DNA of 12,409 nucleotides from an uncultured Eubacteriales bacterium. Lineage in GTDB: Bacteria > Bacillota > Clostridia > Christensenellales > CAG-314. Location: assembly GCA_900546875.1 (NCBI GenBank), contig URET01000035.1, positions 1 through 12,409 on the forward strand, written 5' to 3'. Positions 5,966 to 12,183 of this stretch are shown piece by piece (position 1 is the first letter of the stretch; each line of letters opens with the position of its first letter). Both the position numbers and the translations under genes were made by a program. Below the pieces are notes generated by a model. It had not been told where the DNA came from and ran no database searches. It saw only the letters and a program-made list of their open reading frames with translations.

Positions 5966-7297
5966 ATGGCAGCTTTTTCGAGTTTGAGCGAAAAGATCAA
6001 CCATGTTTTTAAGAAGATCACCAACAAAGGGCATCTGACCGAGTTGGAGATAAAGCAGGCCATGCGGGAAGTAAGGGTTGCGCTGATAGAAGCGGACGTA
6101 AATTTAGGTGTGGCGAAGCAGTTTATAGCTGCGGTTACCGAGAAAGCCGTAGGCGAAGAAGTGATGAAGAGTCTGACGCCCGGTCAGCAGGTGATAAAAA
6201 TAGTGAACGAAGAGCTGACGGCGTTGTTGGGGAGCACGCAGAGCAAGCTTCAGGTATCGAGCAGTCTGCCGACCGTGATAATGATGTGCGGATTGCAAGG
6301 TGCCGGCAAAACGACAATGTGCGGCAAATTGGGGAAGTATCTGGTAAAGCAGGGGAAGAAGCCTTTGCTGGTTGCTTGTGACATATACAGGCCTGCCGCG
6401 ATACAGCAGCTCAAAGTAGTTGCGGGGAAAGCGGAGGTAGGTTTTTTTGAGATGGGTCAGAAGGACCCTGTGAAGATAGCGAAGGAAGCTGTGGAGTATG
6501 CCCGCAGTTTAGGCTATGACACGGTGATACTCGATACTGCCGGCAGGCTTCATATAAATGAAGAGCTGATGCAGGAGTTAAAGAATGTCAAGGCGGCGGT
6601 ATCGGTAACGGAGATACTCCTGACCGTTGACGCGATGACGGGTCAGGATGCGGTTACCGTAGCGAAGGCTTTTGATGAAGCGTTGGGAATAACCGGTGTG
6701 ATAATGACCAAGCTTGACGGAGATACGCGCGGCGGTGCGACGCTTTCCATAAAAGCAGTGACCGGCAAACCAATCAAGTTTTGTGGGACAGGAGAAAAGA
6801 CAGAGGATATAGAGCCGTTTTATCCCGACAGAATGGCTTCGAGAATACTCGGGATGGGGGACGTGCTCACACTCATAGACAAAGCTCAGGCAGCCATATC
6901 CGAGGAGCAGGCGGAGAAGATGGCGAAGCGGATGCAGGAAAACTCTTTTGATCTTAATGATTTTGTTGAGCAGTTCTATTCGCTGTCGAAGATGGGGGAT
7001 CTTAATGAGGTAATGGGGATGATGCCCGGATTCGGGAGAATGAAGGTAGACAAAAACGCCGGGGTAGACAAGAAGGAAATAGAAAGGATCAAAGCCATAG
7101 TCCGCAGTATGACGGCGCAGGAGAGAAAGAATCCGAAAATACTCAATTATTCCAGAAGAAGAAGGATAGCGGCGGGAAGCGGTACAACGGTAGCTGATGT
7201 AAACAAGGTGATAAAGAAATTCGAGCAGATGAAGGAGCTTATAAAGCAGTATTCGGGCAAGAAGGGCGAAAAGCTCATGAAGAATTTCAGGTTTTGA
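5966..7297 (+). CDS. ffh: Signal recognition particle protein Ffh (SRP54)
   Basis: GTPase of the signal recognition particle, which binds SRP RNA and signal sequences of nascent chains and delivers ribosomes to FtsY at the membrane. The 443 residues carry the full architecture: an N-terminal helical bundle (about 1-95), then the G domain with GLQGAGKTT at 109-117, DTAGR at 190-194 and TKLDGD at 248-253. The methionine-rich M domain runs from about 325, with the RNA-binding RRRRIAAGSGTTV at 397-409. The C-terminus ends soon after the M domain and lacks the longer Gly/Met tail of some homologues. GGAGG a few nucleotides upstream of the ATG gives a strong ribosome-binding site. The stop lies 65 nt before rpsP. 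Confidence 0.98.
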   Translation: MAAFSSLSEKINHVFKKITNKGHLTELEIKQAMREVRVALIEADVNLGVAKQFIAAVTEKAVGEEVMKSLTPGQQVIKIVNEELTALLGSTQSKLQVSSSLPTVIMMCGLQGAGKTTMCGKLGKYLVKQGKKPLLVACDIYRPAAIQQLKVVAGKAEVGFFEMGQKDPVKIAKEAVEYARSLGYDTVILDTAGRLHINEELMQELKNVKAAVSVTEILLTVDAMTGQDAVTVAKAFDEALGITGVIMTKLDGDTRGGATLSIKAVTGKPIKFCGTGEKTEDIEPFYPDRMASRILGMGDVLTLIDKAQAAISEEQAEKMAKRMQENSFDLNDFVEQFYSLSKMGDLNEVMGMMPGFGRMKVDKNAGVDKKEIERIKAIVRSMTAQERKNPKILNYSRRRRIAAGSGTTVADVNKVIKKFEQMKELIKQYSGKKGEKLMKNFRF

Positions 7298-7362
7298 AAA
7301 TGAATGATCATCCGGAGACGGATTCAGAAATAAACGAAGAAGAAACATCGGAGGAAAAAAAG

Positions 7363-7656
7363 ATGGCAGTAAAAATGAGATTGACGAGATTAGGCGACAA
7401 AAAGAGTCCATTTTATCGTATAGTCGTAATTGACGGCAGGAAGGCGCGTGACGGAGAATATGTGGATCTGGTCGGGACTTATAATCCTCTAACACATCCC
7501 GCAACGATAAATATAGACGCAGACAAGGCAAGAAAATGGATAGAAAACGGAGTACAGCCTACGGAAACAGTCAGAGCATTGCTTGCGTCACAGGGGATCA
7601 TAAAGCACAAGAAGAGTGCTAAGCAGACTACCATAGAAGAAACGGTAAAAGAGTAA
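7363..7656 (+). CDS. rpsP: 30S ribosomal protein S16
   Basis: S16 binds 16S rRNA in the body of the small subunit and aids its assembly. The 97 residues begin with the family hallmark MAVKMRLTRLGDKKSPFYRI and include DGRKARDGEYVDLVGTYNP. The ATG at 7363 is chosen because GGAGG (7350-7354) lies 8 nt upstream and the sequence starts exactly where S16 does. The frame stays open back to the ffh stop, which would add an acidic extension of up to 23 residues, but that region lacks a ribosome-binding site and is probably not translated. Its place between ffh and khpA follows the usual Bacillota order. Confidence 0.97.
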   Translation: MAVKMRLTRLGDKKSPFYRIVVIDGRKARDGEYVDLVGTYNPLTHPATINIDADKARKWIENGVQPTETVRALLASQGIIKHKKSAKQTTIEETVKE

Positions 7657-7660
7657 AGGT

Positions 7661-7903
7661 ATGGTAGAATTAGTCAAGTATATAGTAGAGCAGTTGGTCG
7701 ATAATCCTGAGGCTGTGCAGGTTATCAGCAAGATCGAGAATGACGTTGAAGTGATCACTGTGTGTGTGGACGACGCCGATACGGGAAAGATAATCGGGAA
7801 GCAGGGGCGGATAGCAACTGCGATACGGACGGTTGTCAAAGCGGTCGGAGTAAAGCAGAACAAGCGTTATTCGGTAGAAATAGTAGACGAGCTGGAGCCG
7901 TAG
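7661..7903 (+). CDS. khpA: KH-domain RNA-binding protein KhpA
   Basis: Single KH-domain RNA-binding protein (YlqC/KhpA), which in Gram-positive bacteria partners with KhpB/Jag and influences cell division and small-RNA biology. The 80 residues open with MVELVKYIVEQLVDNPEAV, and the KH loop is GKIIGKQGR at 42-50. Only 4 nt separate it from the rpsP stop and there is no well-spaced Shine-Dalgarno, so translation is probably coupled to rpsP. rimM begins 3 nt after its stop. Confidence 0.95.
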   Translation: MVELVKYIVEQLVDNPEAVQVISKIENDVEVITVCVDDADTGKIIGKQGRIATAIRTVVKAVGVKQNKRYSVEIVDELEP

Positions 7904-7906
7904 AGG

Positions 7907-8425
7907 ATGGAAAGGGTACCTTTAGGCAGGATAGTGAAAGCGCAGGGCGTAAAAGGTGAAGTGAAGGTAGCGGGATTTCCGGAAGAGCTTATTTCGCACA
8001 GAGGTATAAAATATGTTTATATCGACGGGCAGCGAATAAGCGTGAGGAGTCTCAGGGTAAACAAAGGCTTCGCTTACATGGGCTTTTCAACCATAACCGA
8101 CAGAAATCAGGCGGAAACACTCAGGAATAAAGAGATATTTGCCGACAGATCGGACTTGTTGCTGCCTGAGGGGAGGTATTTTATAGACGATATAATCGGC
8201 TGTAAGGTAGTTACCCAATACGGGGAAGCGATCGGCGAAGTATACGAGATCATGCAGAATTCGACCTCGGCGGACGTGTACGTACTGAAGGGGGAGCAGG
8301 GAGAGATAATGTTTCCTTTTCTGAAGAAGGCTCTTAAAGAGGTAGATCCCGAAATGAAAAGGATAGTCGTGAAGAAGGAAGTTTTTGATGAGATAGCCGT
8401 TAAAGGCGGGGAGAAGGAAGAATGA
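7907..8425 (+). CDS. rimM: 16S rRNA processing/ribosome maturation factor RimM
   Basis: Assembly factor for the 30S head that binds S19 and assists 16S rRNA maturation. The 172 residues show the N-terminal beta-barrel beginning LGRIVKAQGVKGEVKV (6-21), the DRNQAETLRNKEIF segment (65-78), and a C-terminal PRC-barrel domain from about residue 90 with DVYVLKG (123-129) and MFPFLKKALKEVD (135-147). Length and order are normal for the family. It overlaps trmD by four nucleotides (ATGA at 8422-8425), a common arrangement reflecting coupled translation. Confidence 0.96.
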   Translation: MERVPLGRIVKAQGVKGEVKVAGFPEELISHRGIKYVYIDGQRISVRSLRVNKGFAYMGFSTITDRNQAETLRNKEIFADRSDLLLPEGRYFIDDIIGCKVVTQYGEAIGEVYEIMQNSTSADVYVLKGEQGEIMFPFLKKALKEVDPEMKRIVVKKEVFDEIAVKGGEKEE

Positions 8426-9102
8426 GGATAGATATTCTCACTCTTTTTCCCGAAATGTTTGCGCCGTTGTCCTCGAGTATTATAGGGAGGGCGAGGGATG
8501 AAAAGAAACTGACGGTAAATATAGTGAATATAAGGGATTATTCTCTTGATAAACATAAAAAATGCGACGATTATCCTTTTGGAGGCGGTGCGGGGATGGT
8601 TATGACCCCTCAGCCTATAACTTCAGCATTTGAAGCCGTAGATCCCGGAAGAGAGGCTTACAGGATATACATGTCGCCTAAGGGCAGGACTCTTACACAA
8701 AAGGAAGTGCCGTTGCTTGCCGGGAAAGAGTGGCTGATATTGCTTTGCGGGCATTATGAAGGCGTCGATCAGAGGGCTTTGGATCTTAATATAGATGATG
8801 AGATTTCAATAGGAGATTATATCCTGACAGGGGGAGAACTGCCCGCTATGGTGCTTACGGATGCCGTATCGCGTTATCTTCCCGAAGTGCTGCACAGCGA
8901 TATATCGGTATGTGAAGAAAGTTTTTCGGAGGGACTGTTAGAATATCCGCAGTATACGCGTCCCAATACTTTCAGAGGACTTGACGTGCCGGAGGTGCTG
9001 CTCAGCGGACACCATGCCAATATAGCTCGTTGGAGGAAGGAAAGAGCGGAGGAACTTACCGAAAAACTCAGACCCGATCTCATCAGAAACAAAAAGGATT
9101 GA
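8422..9102 (+). CDS. trmD: tRNA (guanine-N1)-methyltransferase TrmD
   Basis: Transfers a methyl group from S-adenosylmethionine to N1 of G37 in tRNAs, preventing +1 frameshifts. It has the trefoil-knot SPOUT fold and acts as a dimer. Among its 226 residues the diagnostic blocks are DDYPFGGGAGMV (49-60), LLCGHYEGVDQR (107-118), EISIGDYILTGGELPAM (127-143), EYPQYTRP (174-181) and VLLSGHH (192-198). The protein stops a little early relative to many homologues, but all catalytic blocks are present. rplS, which follows trmD directly in many genomes, is here about 2 kb further on. Confidence 0.98.
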   Translation: MRIDILTLFPEMFAPLSSSIIGRARDEKKLTVNIVNIRDYSLDKHKKCDDYPFGGGAGMVMTPQPITSAFEAVDPGREAYRIYMSPKGRTLTQKEVPLLAGKEWLILLCGHYEGVDQRALDLNIDDEISIGDYILTGGELPAMVLTDAVSRYLPEVLHSDISVCEESFSEGLLEYPQYTRPNTFRGLDVPEVLLSGHHANIARWRKERAEELTEKLRPDLIRNKKD

Positions 9103-9140
9103 TTTAACGGCATCGGGATCAGATCGGGACAGCGTCGGGG

Positions 9141-9197
9141 TTTGCCGGCAATCCGGCAAATGAGGTAGTCGGATCGGTATGAAGTCTTTTTGCCGGA
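9141..9197 (+). promoter_or_regulatory. Mutually exclusive hairpins upstream of rbgA
   Basis: TTTGCCGG (9141-9148) and CCGGCAAA (9153-9160) form a perfect 8-bp stem with a 4-nt loop. A second TTTGCCGGA at 9189-9197 can pair instead with TCCGGCAAA at 9152-9160, so the middle arm has two alternative partners. No T run follows the first stem, so it is not an ordinary terminator. The structures lie in the 146-nt gap before the rbgA ribosome-binding site at 9234-9240. They could stabilise or process the operon mRNA; regulation is an inference only. Confidence 0.5.
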
Positions 9198-9248
9198 GGA
9201 TTTGCGGGAGAGAGACGTCAGGAGATCCGAAAAGGGGAGGAAATGACA

Positions 9249-10109
9249 ATGCCGACGTCAGAGACGAAAATTAATTGGTTTCCGGGACATATGGCAAAGG
9301 CGCTGCGCATGATAGAGGAAAATCTTGCGCTTGCTGACGCGGTCGGATACGTGTTGGACGCGCGTGCGCCTGCAGCTTGCATAAACCCCGCACTCGACAC
9401 TCTTATTTCAGATAAGGGCGTCGTTTTTATACTTACCAAAAAGGACCTGTCTGAGGAAAAAGCGGTCAGGGCATGGGAGGAATACTTCTCGGAAAAAGGC
9501 GGAGTGGCGTCGGTGAACGCTGCTGCAGGACTGAATATTGCCGCTGTCAAAGCCGCTTTTGAAAACACGGAAAAAAAGCGTGTAAGCAGATTTGAGAAAA
9601 AGGGGATATATACTCCGGTGAGAGTTATGATCATAGGCGTGCCGAACAGCGGTAAGTCTACGCTCATAAATGCGCTTGCGGGCAAAAAATCAGCTGTGAC
9701 GGGCGATAAACCGGGAGTCACAAAAGGAAAACAGTGGGTAAGACTGAGCAAAGGACTTGAGCTTATGGATACTCCCGGCACTTTGTGGGGAAAGTTGGAA
9801 AATCCGTTGTACGCGAGGCATCTGGCGTATATCGGAAGCGTGAGAGACGAGGTCGTCGACATGACTGAGCTTGCAGCGGATTTTCTCGAAGAAATGGCTG
9901 AAAAATATCCCGAAAGACTCAGAGAAAGATATAAAACCGAATTGCAGCAAAAAGGCGCGGACATGCTTGAGAGTATATGCCGTGCGCGAGGATGTATGCT
10001 TAAGGGCGGCGAACCGGATCTGGAAAGAGGCGCAAAGAGCATAATCGAAGATTTCCGGAAGGGCAGGCTCGGAAAGATATGTTTGGAGATGCCGGATGAA
10101 AGAACATAA
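9249..10109 (+). CDS. rbgA: Ribosome biogenesis GTPase RbgA (YlqF)
   Basis: Circularly permuted GTPase needed for late 50S assembly in Gram-positive bacteria. Motif order is permuted as expected: G4 TKKD at 63-66, then G1 GVPNSGKST at 130-138, G2 PGVT at 155-158 and G3 DTPG at 174-177. The N-terminus has the signature NWFPGHMAKA (9-18). The C-terminal helical domain from about 200 binds rRNA. An ATG at 9243 is in frame, but GGGGAGG at 9234-9240 is 8 nt from the ATG at 9249 and only 2 nt from the former, so 9249 is preferred, giving 286 residues. Its end overlaps rnhB by 14 nt. Confidence 0.96.
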   Translation: MPTSETKINWFPGHMAKALRMIEENLALADAVGYVLDARAPAACINPALDTLISDKGVVFILTKKDLSEEKAVRAWEEYFSEKGGVASVNAAAGLNIAAVKAAFENTEKKRVSRFEKKGIYTPVRVMIIGVPNSGKSTLINALAGKKSAVTGDKPGVTKGKQWVRLSKGLELMDTPGTLWGKLENPLYARHLAYIGSVRDEVVDMTELAADFLEEMAEKYPERLRERYKTELQQKGADMLESICRARGCMLKGGEPDLERGAKSIIEDFRKGRLGKICLEMPDERT

Positions 10110-10719
10110 GGAATTGTCGGAGTTTGACAGGAAATACCTCAAAGAAGGATATACGGCCATCGCGGGAATGGACGAAGCCGGCAGAGGTCCTTTAGCGGGA
10201 CCGGTGGTGACGGCGTGCGTAGTAATGCCTCTCGAGGAAGATATGCTGATCGTAGGGGTAAACGACAGCAAGAAACTCACGGAAAAAAACAGAGAAAGGC
10301 TTTATAAGAAGATAGTTGCCGCGGCGAAGGAATACACGGTGTCGGTAGTGGATGAAAGCGTGATAGATGAAGTTAACATCCTTGAAGCCACGAAGATGGG
10401 GATGAGGGACTGCGTATCCCGGATAAAGAGAGCGGACCTGATACTCACAGACGCCGTAAAGATAGAATCCGAAATAACTTTGATCCCCATGATACACGGA
10501 GACGCGTTATCATATTCCATAGCGGCGGCGAGTATAATAGCTAAGGTGACCAGAGACAGGATAATGAGGGAATTTGCGGAGATATATCCACAGTACGGGT
10601 TTGAAAGACATAAGGGATACGGAACGGCTGAGCATATCAGAGCGATAAAGGAATGGGGGCCTTGTCCGATACATAGGAAGAGTTTTATCGGACGGATTAT
10701 CGGGAATGGAGAAAAATAG
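10096..10719 (+). CDS. rnhB: Ribonuclease HII
   Basis: Endonuclease that cleaves the RNA strand of RNA-DNA hybrids and initiates removal of single ribonucleotides misincorporated in DNA. The 207 residues include GMDEAGRGPLAGPV (24-37), which provides Asp26 and Glu27, then NDSKKLTEKNRE (56-67). Asp119 in LILTDA and Asp154 in the SIIAKVTRDR block (146-155) are the likely remaining acidic ligands, and PIHRKSF near the end is also conserved. GGAG at 10085-10088 is 7 nt upstream of the ATG, inside the rbgA coding sequence. It overlaps both rbgA and yraN by exactly 14 nt. Confidence 0.97.
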   Translation: MKEHKELSEFDRKYLKEGYTAIAGMDEAGRGPLAGPVVTACVVMPLEEDMLIVGVNDSKKLTEKNRERLYKKIVAAAKEYTVSVVDESVIDEVNILEATKMGMRDCVSRIKRADLILTDAVKIESEITLIPMIHGDALSYSIAAASIIAKVTRDRIMREFAEIYPQYGFERHKGYGTAEHIRAIKEWGPCPIHRKSFIGRIIGNGEK

Positions 10720-11071
10720 CAGGGCCGAAGGAAAAAAAGGAGAAAAAGCGGCAGAGAAAATATTGCGGAAGAAGGGCTACAGGATACTCGAACGCAATTA
10801 TACCGCACGTCACGGAGAACTCGATATAATCGCTTATAAGAAGCCTTATTATGTATTTGTCGAAGTAAAGAGCCGGAAGGACACGGCTTTCGGACTGCCG
10901 CGCGAAGCTGTGGACGAGAGGAAGATAAAGCGTATACTTTATGCCGCGAAAGAATATATGACTGTCAGAAAGCTGAATGACGTTTTTGTGCGGTTTGACG
11001 TTGTGGAGATAACGGACGGGAAAGCGGAAATTATTGAAAATGCGTTCGGAGAAATTGAAAACAGGTATTAA
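10706..11071 (+). CDS. yraN: YraN family protein (UPF0102), endonuclease-like
   Basis: Member of the UPF0102/YraN family, with a predicted restriction-endonuclease-like PD-(D/E)XK fold; the function is not established, although its link to rnhB suggests nucleic-acid maintenance. The 121 residues match the family length. The conserved core is visible: GEKAAEKIL with Glu13, HGELDII with Asp40, and FVEVKSRK with Glu53 and Lys55, followed by the basic helix region DERKIKRIL. The start overlaps rnhB by 14 nt, and GGGA at 10702-10705 directly abuts the ATG, so re-initiation from rnhB is likely. It appears to be the last gene of the operon, though no terminator follows. Confidence 0.92.
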   Translation: MEKNSRAEGKKGEKAAEKILRKKGYRILERNYTARHGELDIIAYKKPYYVFVEVKSRKDTAFGLPREAVDERKIKRILYAAKEYMTVRKLNDVFVRFDVVEITDGKAEIIENAFGEIENRY

Positions 11072-11076
11072 AAAGG

Positions 11077-11105
11077 TTGCAAAAATAGAGGATATATGAT
11101 AAACT
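11077..11105 (+). promoter_or_regulatory. Candidate promoter for rplS
   Basis: TTGCAA at 11077-11082 and TAAACT at 11100-11105 are 17 nt apart. The -10 is preceded by TGA, giving the TGn of an extended -10 element. Each box matches consensus at four of six positions. Transcription would start near 11112, leaving a leader of about 70 nt. Confidence 0.5.
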
Positions 11106-11111
11106 GTTTCG

Positions 11112-11184
11112 GTGACTTCGGGCGTTCCTCTGATCTGAAGAAAAAAAGGTGAATGAACGTCGTGTAAACAGGAGGAAAAGTCAA
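11112..11184 (+). promoter_or_regulatory. 5' leader of rplS, possible autoregulatory site
   Basis: The roughly 70-nt leader between the candidate promoter and rplS contains short complementary segments (CGTTC at 11123-11127 with GAACG at 11155-11159; CTTC near 11116 with GAAG near 11137). Leader RNAs for L19 are known in some Bacillota, but I cannot match this one to a described motif by eye. It also holds an in-frame GTG at 11149 that would extend L19 by 12 residues without a Shine-Dalgarno. Confidence 0.25.
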
Positions 11185-11526
11185 ATGGATATCATTAAGT
11201 CTATCGAGCAGGAAAGCCTGAGAAGCGATGTGCCTCAGTTTAACGTAGGCGATACCGTGAGGGTATTGTTCAAGGTTATAGAAGGAAACAAAGAAAGGAT
11301 TCAGGCATATGAAGGAGTGGTAATATCGCGTAAGCACGGCGGACTCAGAGAAACATTTACCGTAAGACGCATATCTTCGGGCATAGGAGTGGAAAGGGCA
11401 TTTCCGATACACTCTCCCAAGATAGAGAAGGTAATAGTGGTGCGTCAGGGTAAAGTAAGACGCGCAAAGCTTTATTATCTCAGAGAAAGGACCGGAAAAG
11501 CCGCGAAGATCAAAGACAGGATCTGA
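11185..11526 (+). CDS. rplS: 50S ribosomal protein L19
   Basis: L19 sits at the 30S-50S interface of the large subunit. The 113 residues start MDIIKSIEQESLRSDVPQF and include the conserved FNVGDTVRV, RIQAYEGVVISRKHGG, TFTVRRISSGIGVERAFP and KLYYLRERTGKAAKIK blocks. The ATG at 11185 is preferred over the GTG at 11149 because GGAGG (11171-11175) lies 9 nt upstream and the protein then begins as its homologues do. It normally follows trmD; here it comes after yraN, with its own candidate promoter and its own terminator, so it is probably a separate unit. Confidence 0.97.
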   Translation: MDIIKSIEQESLRSDVPQFNVGDTVRVLFKVIEGNKERIQAYEGVVISRKHGGLRETFTVRRISSGIGVERAFPIHSPKIEKVIVVRQGKVRRAKLYYLRERTGKAAKIKDRI

Positions 11527-11559
11527 CGGTGCGCCGGAAGGAAAACGGATAAATGATAC

Positions 11560-11599
11560 AAAGCCTCACTGCAAAGCGGGGCTTTGATTTTTTTATTTT
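11560..11599 (+). terminator. Intrinsic terminator after rplS
   Basis: AAAGCCTC (11560-11567) pairs with GGGGCTTT (11578-11585) through eight pairs including one G-T wobble, with a 10-nt loop. Seven T residues at 11588-11594 and further T residues to 11599 follow. It separates rplS from rplI. Confidence 0.85.
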
Positions 11600-11600
11600 G

Positions 11601-11629
11601 TTGACGGAAAGGGTAAAATGTTATATAAT
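11601..11629 (+). promoter_or_regulatory. Vegetative promoter of rplI
   Basis: TTGACG at 11601-11606 and a perfect TATAAT at 11624-11629 are separated by 17 nt. It directly follows the rplS terminator. The predicted start near 11636 leaves a leader of under 20 nt, with GGAGG at 11642-11646 as ribosome-binding site, so there is little room for leader-based control. Confidence 0.92.
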
Positions 11630-11652
11630 AAGTAAAAACGCGGAGGTGCAAA

Positions 11653-12105
11653 ATGAAAGTATATTTGCTTCAGGACGTAAAAGGACAGGGCAAGAAAGGA
11701 GAAATAATCGATGTGAGCGACGGATACGCCCGAAACATGCTGTTTCCGAAGAAACTTGCCATAGTCGCAACAAATGACACGATAAACAGCGTCCGCCTTC
11801 ACGAGGAAGCGGTAAACAGGAAGAAGGAAGAGGAGAAAGCCGCACAGATAGCGCTTGCAGGGGAACTCAAGGGTAAGGAAGTGAGCGTAGCCGTGAGGTG
11901 CGGTGAAAACGGAAAGGTCTTCGGGAGCGTAACGGGGAAGGAGATCGCGGAGGCTCTGACGGAAATGGGCTTTACCGTGGATAAAAGACAAGTGGTATTG
12001 AAAGAGCCCATAAAATCTGTAGGAAAGTATAAGGTGACCGCGAAATTGTATGCTAACGTGGCGACAGAATTTACAGTTGCAGTCGTGCCAAAGGAAGGGA
12101 CTTAA
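11653..12105 (+). CDS. rplI: 50S ribosomal protein L9
   Basis: L9 binds 23S rRNA at the base of the L1 stalk and reaches toward neighbouring ribosomes, helping maintain frame. The 150 residues are full length. The N-terminal domain carries the signature LLQDVKGQGKKGEIIDVSDG followed by YARNMLFPKKLA, then comes the long connecting helix (about 42-75, rich in Glu and Lys) and the C-terminal domain. GGAGG lies 6 nt before the ATG. Elsewhere rplI usually accompanies rpsF-ssb-rpsR or gdpP-dnaB; here it follows rplS and is followed by non-coding repeats. Nothing suggests truncation. Confidence 0.98.
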   Translation: MKVYLLQDVKGQGKKGEIIDVSDGYARNMLFPKKLAIVATNDTINSVRLHEEAVNRKKEEEKAAQIALAGELKGKEVSVAVRCGENGKVFGSVTGKEIAEALTEMGFTVDKRQVVLKEPIKSVGKYKVTAKLYANVATEFTVAVVPKEGT

Positions 12106-12144
12106 ATACATAAAGGTGAGCGGAAAGGCGCTTTGCACAGTCGG

Positions 12145-12172
12145 AAAACCGCTGTAACGGCGGCTTTTCTTG
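12145..12172 (+). terminator. Probable weak terminator after rplI
   Basis: CCGC (12149-12152) pairs with GCGG (12160-12163). Flanking AAAA and TTTT (12145-12148, 12165-12168) can extend the stem across one bulged C, and further T residues follow. The stem is short, so efficiency is uncertain. Part of it (GTAACGG...CGGCTT) resembles the repeat unit that begins just downstream. Confidence 0.5.
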
Positions 12173-12183
12173 TGTTCTGTTAC

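Noticed and set aside
7294..7362. Acidic N-terminal extension of S16 reaching back to the ffh stop
   Set aside because: There is no ribosome-binding site for it, while a well-placed GGAGG precedes the standard S16 start at 7363.
6578..7531. 317-codon minus-strand ORF opposite ffh and rpsP
   Set aside because: It is fully antisense to two certain genes, with low-complexity translation and no recognisable motif.
9218..10042. 274-codon minus-strand ORF opposite rbgA
   Set aside because: It mirrors the codon pattern of rbgA and has a Ser/Pro/Leu-rich translation typical of antisense shadows.
11149..11184. Twelve-residue basic extension of L19 from GTG 11149
   Set aside because: It lacks a Shine-Dalgarno, and the ATG at 11185 has GGAGG at 9 nt and begins exactly like L19 homologues.
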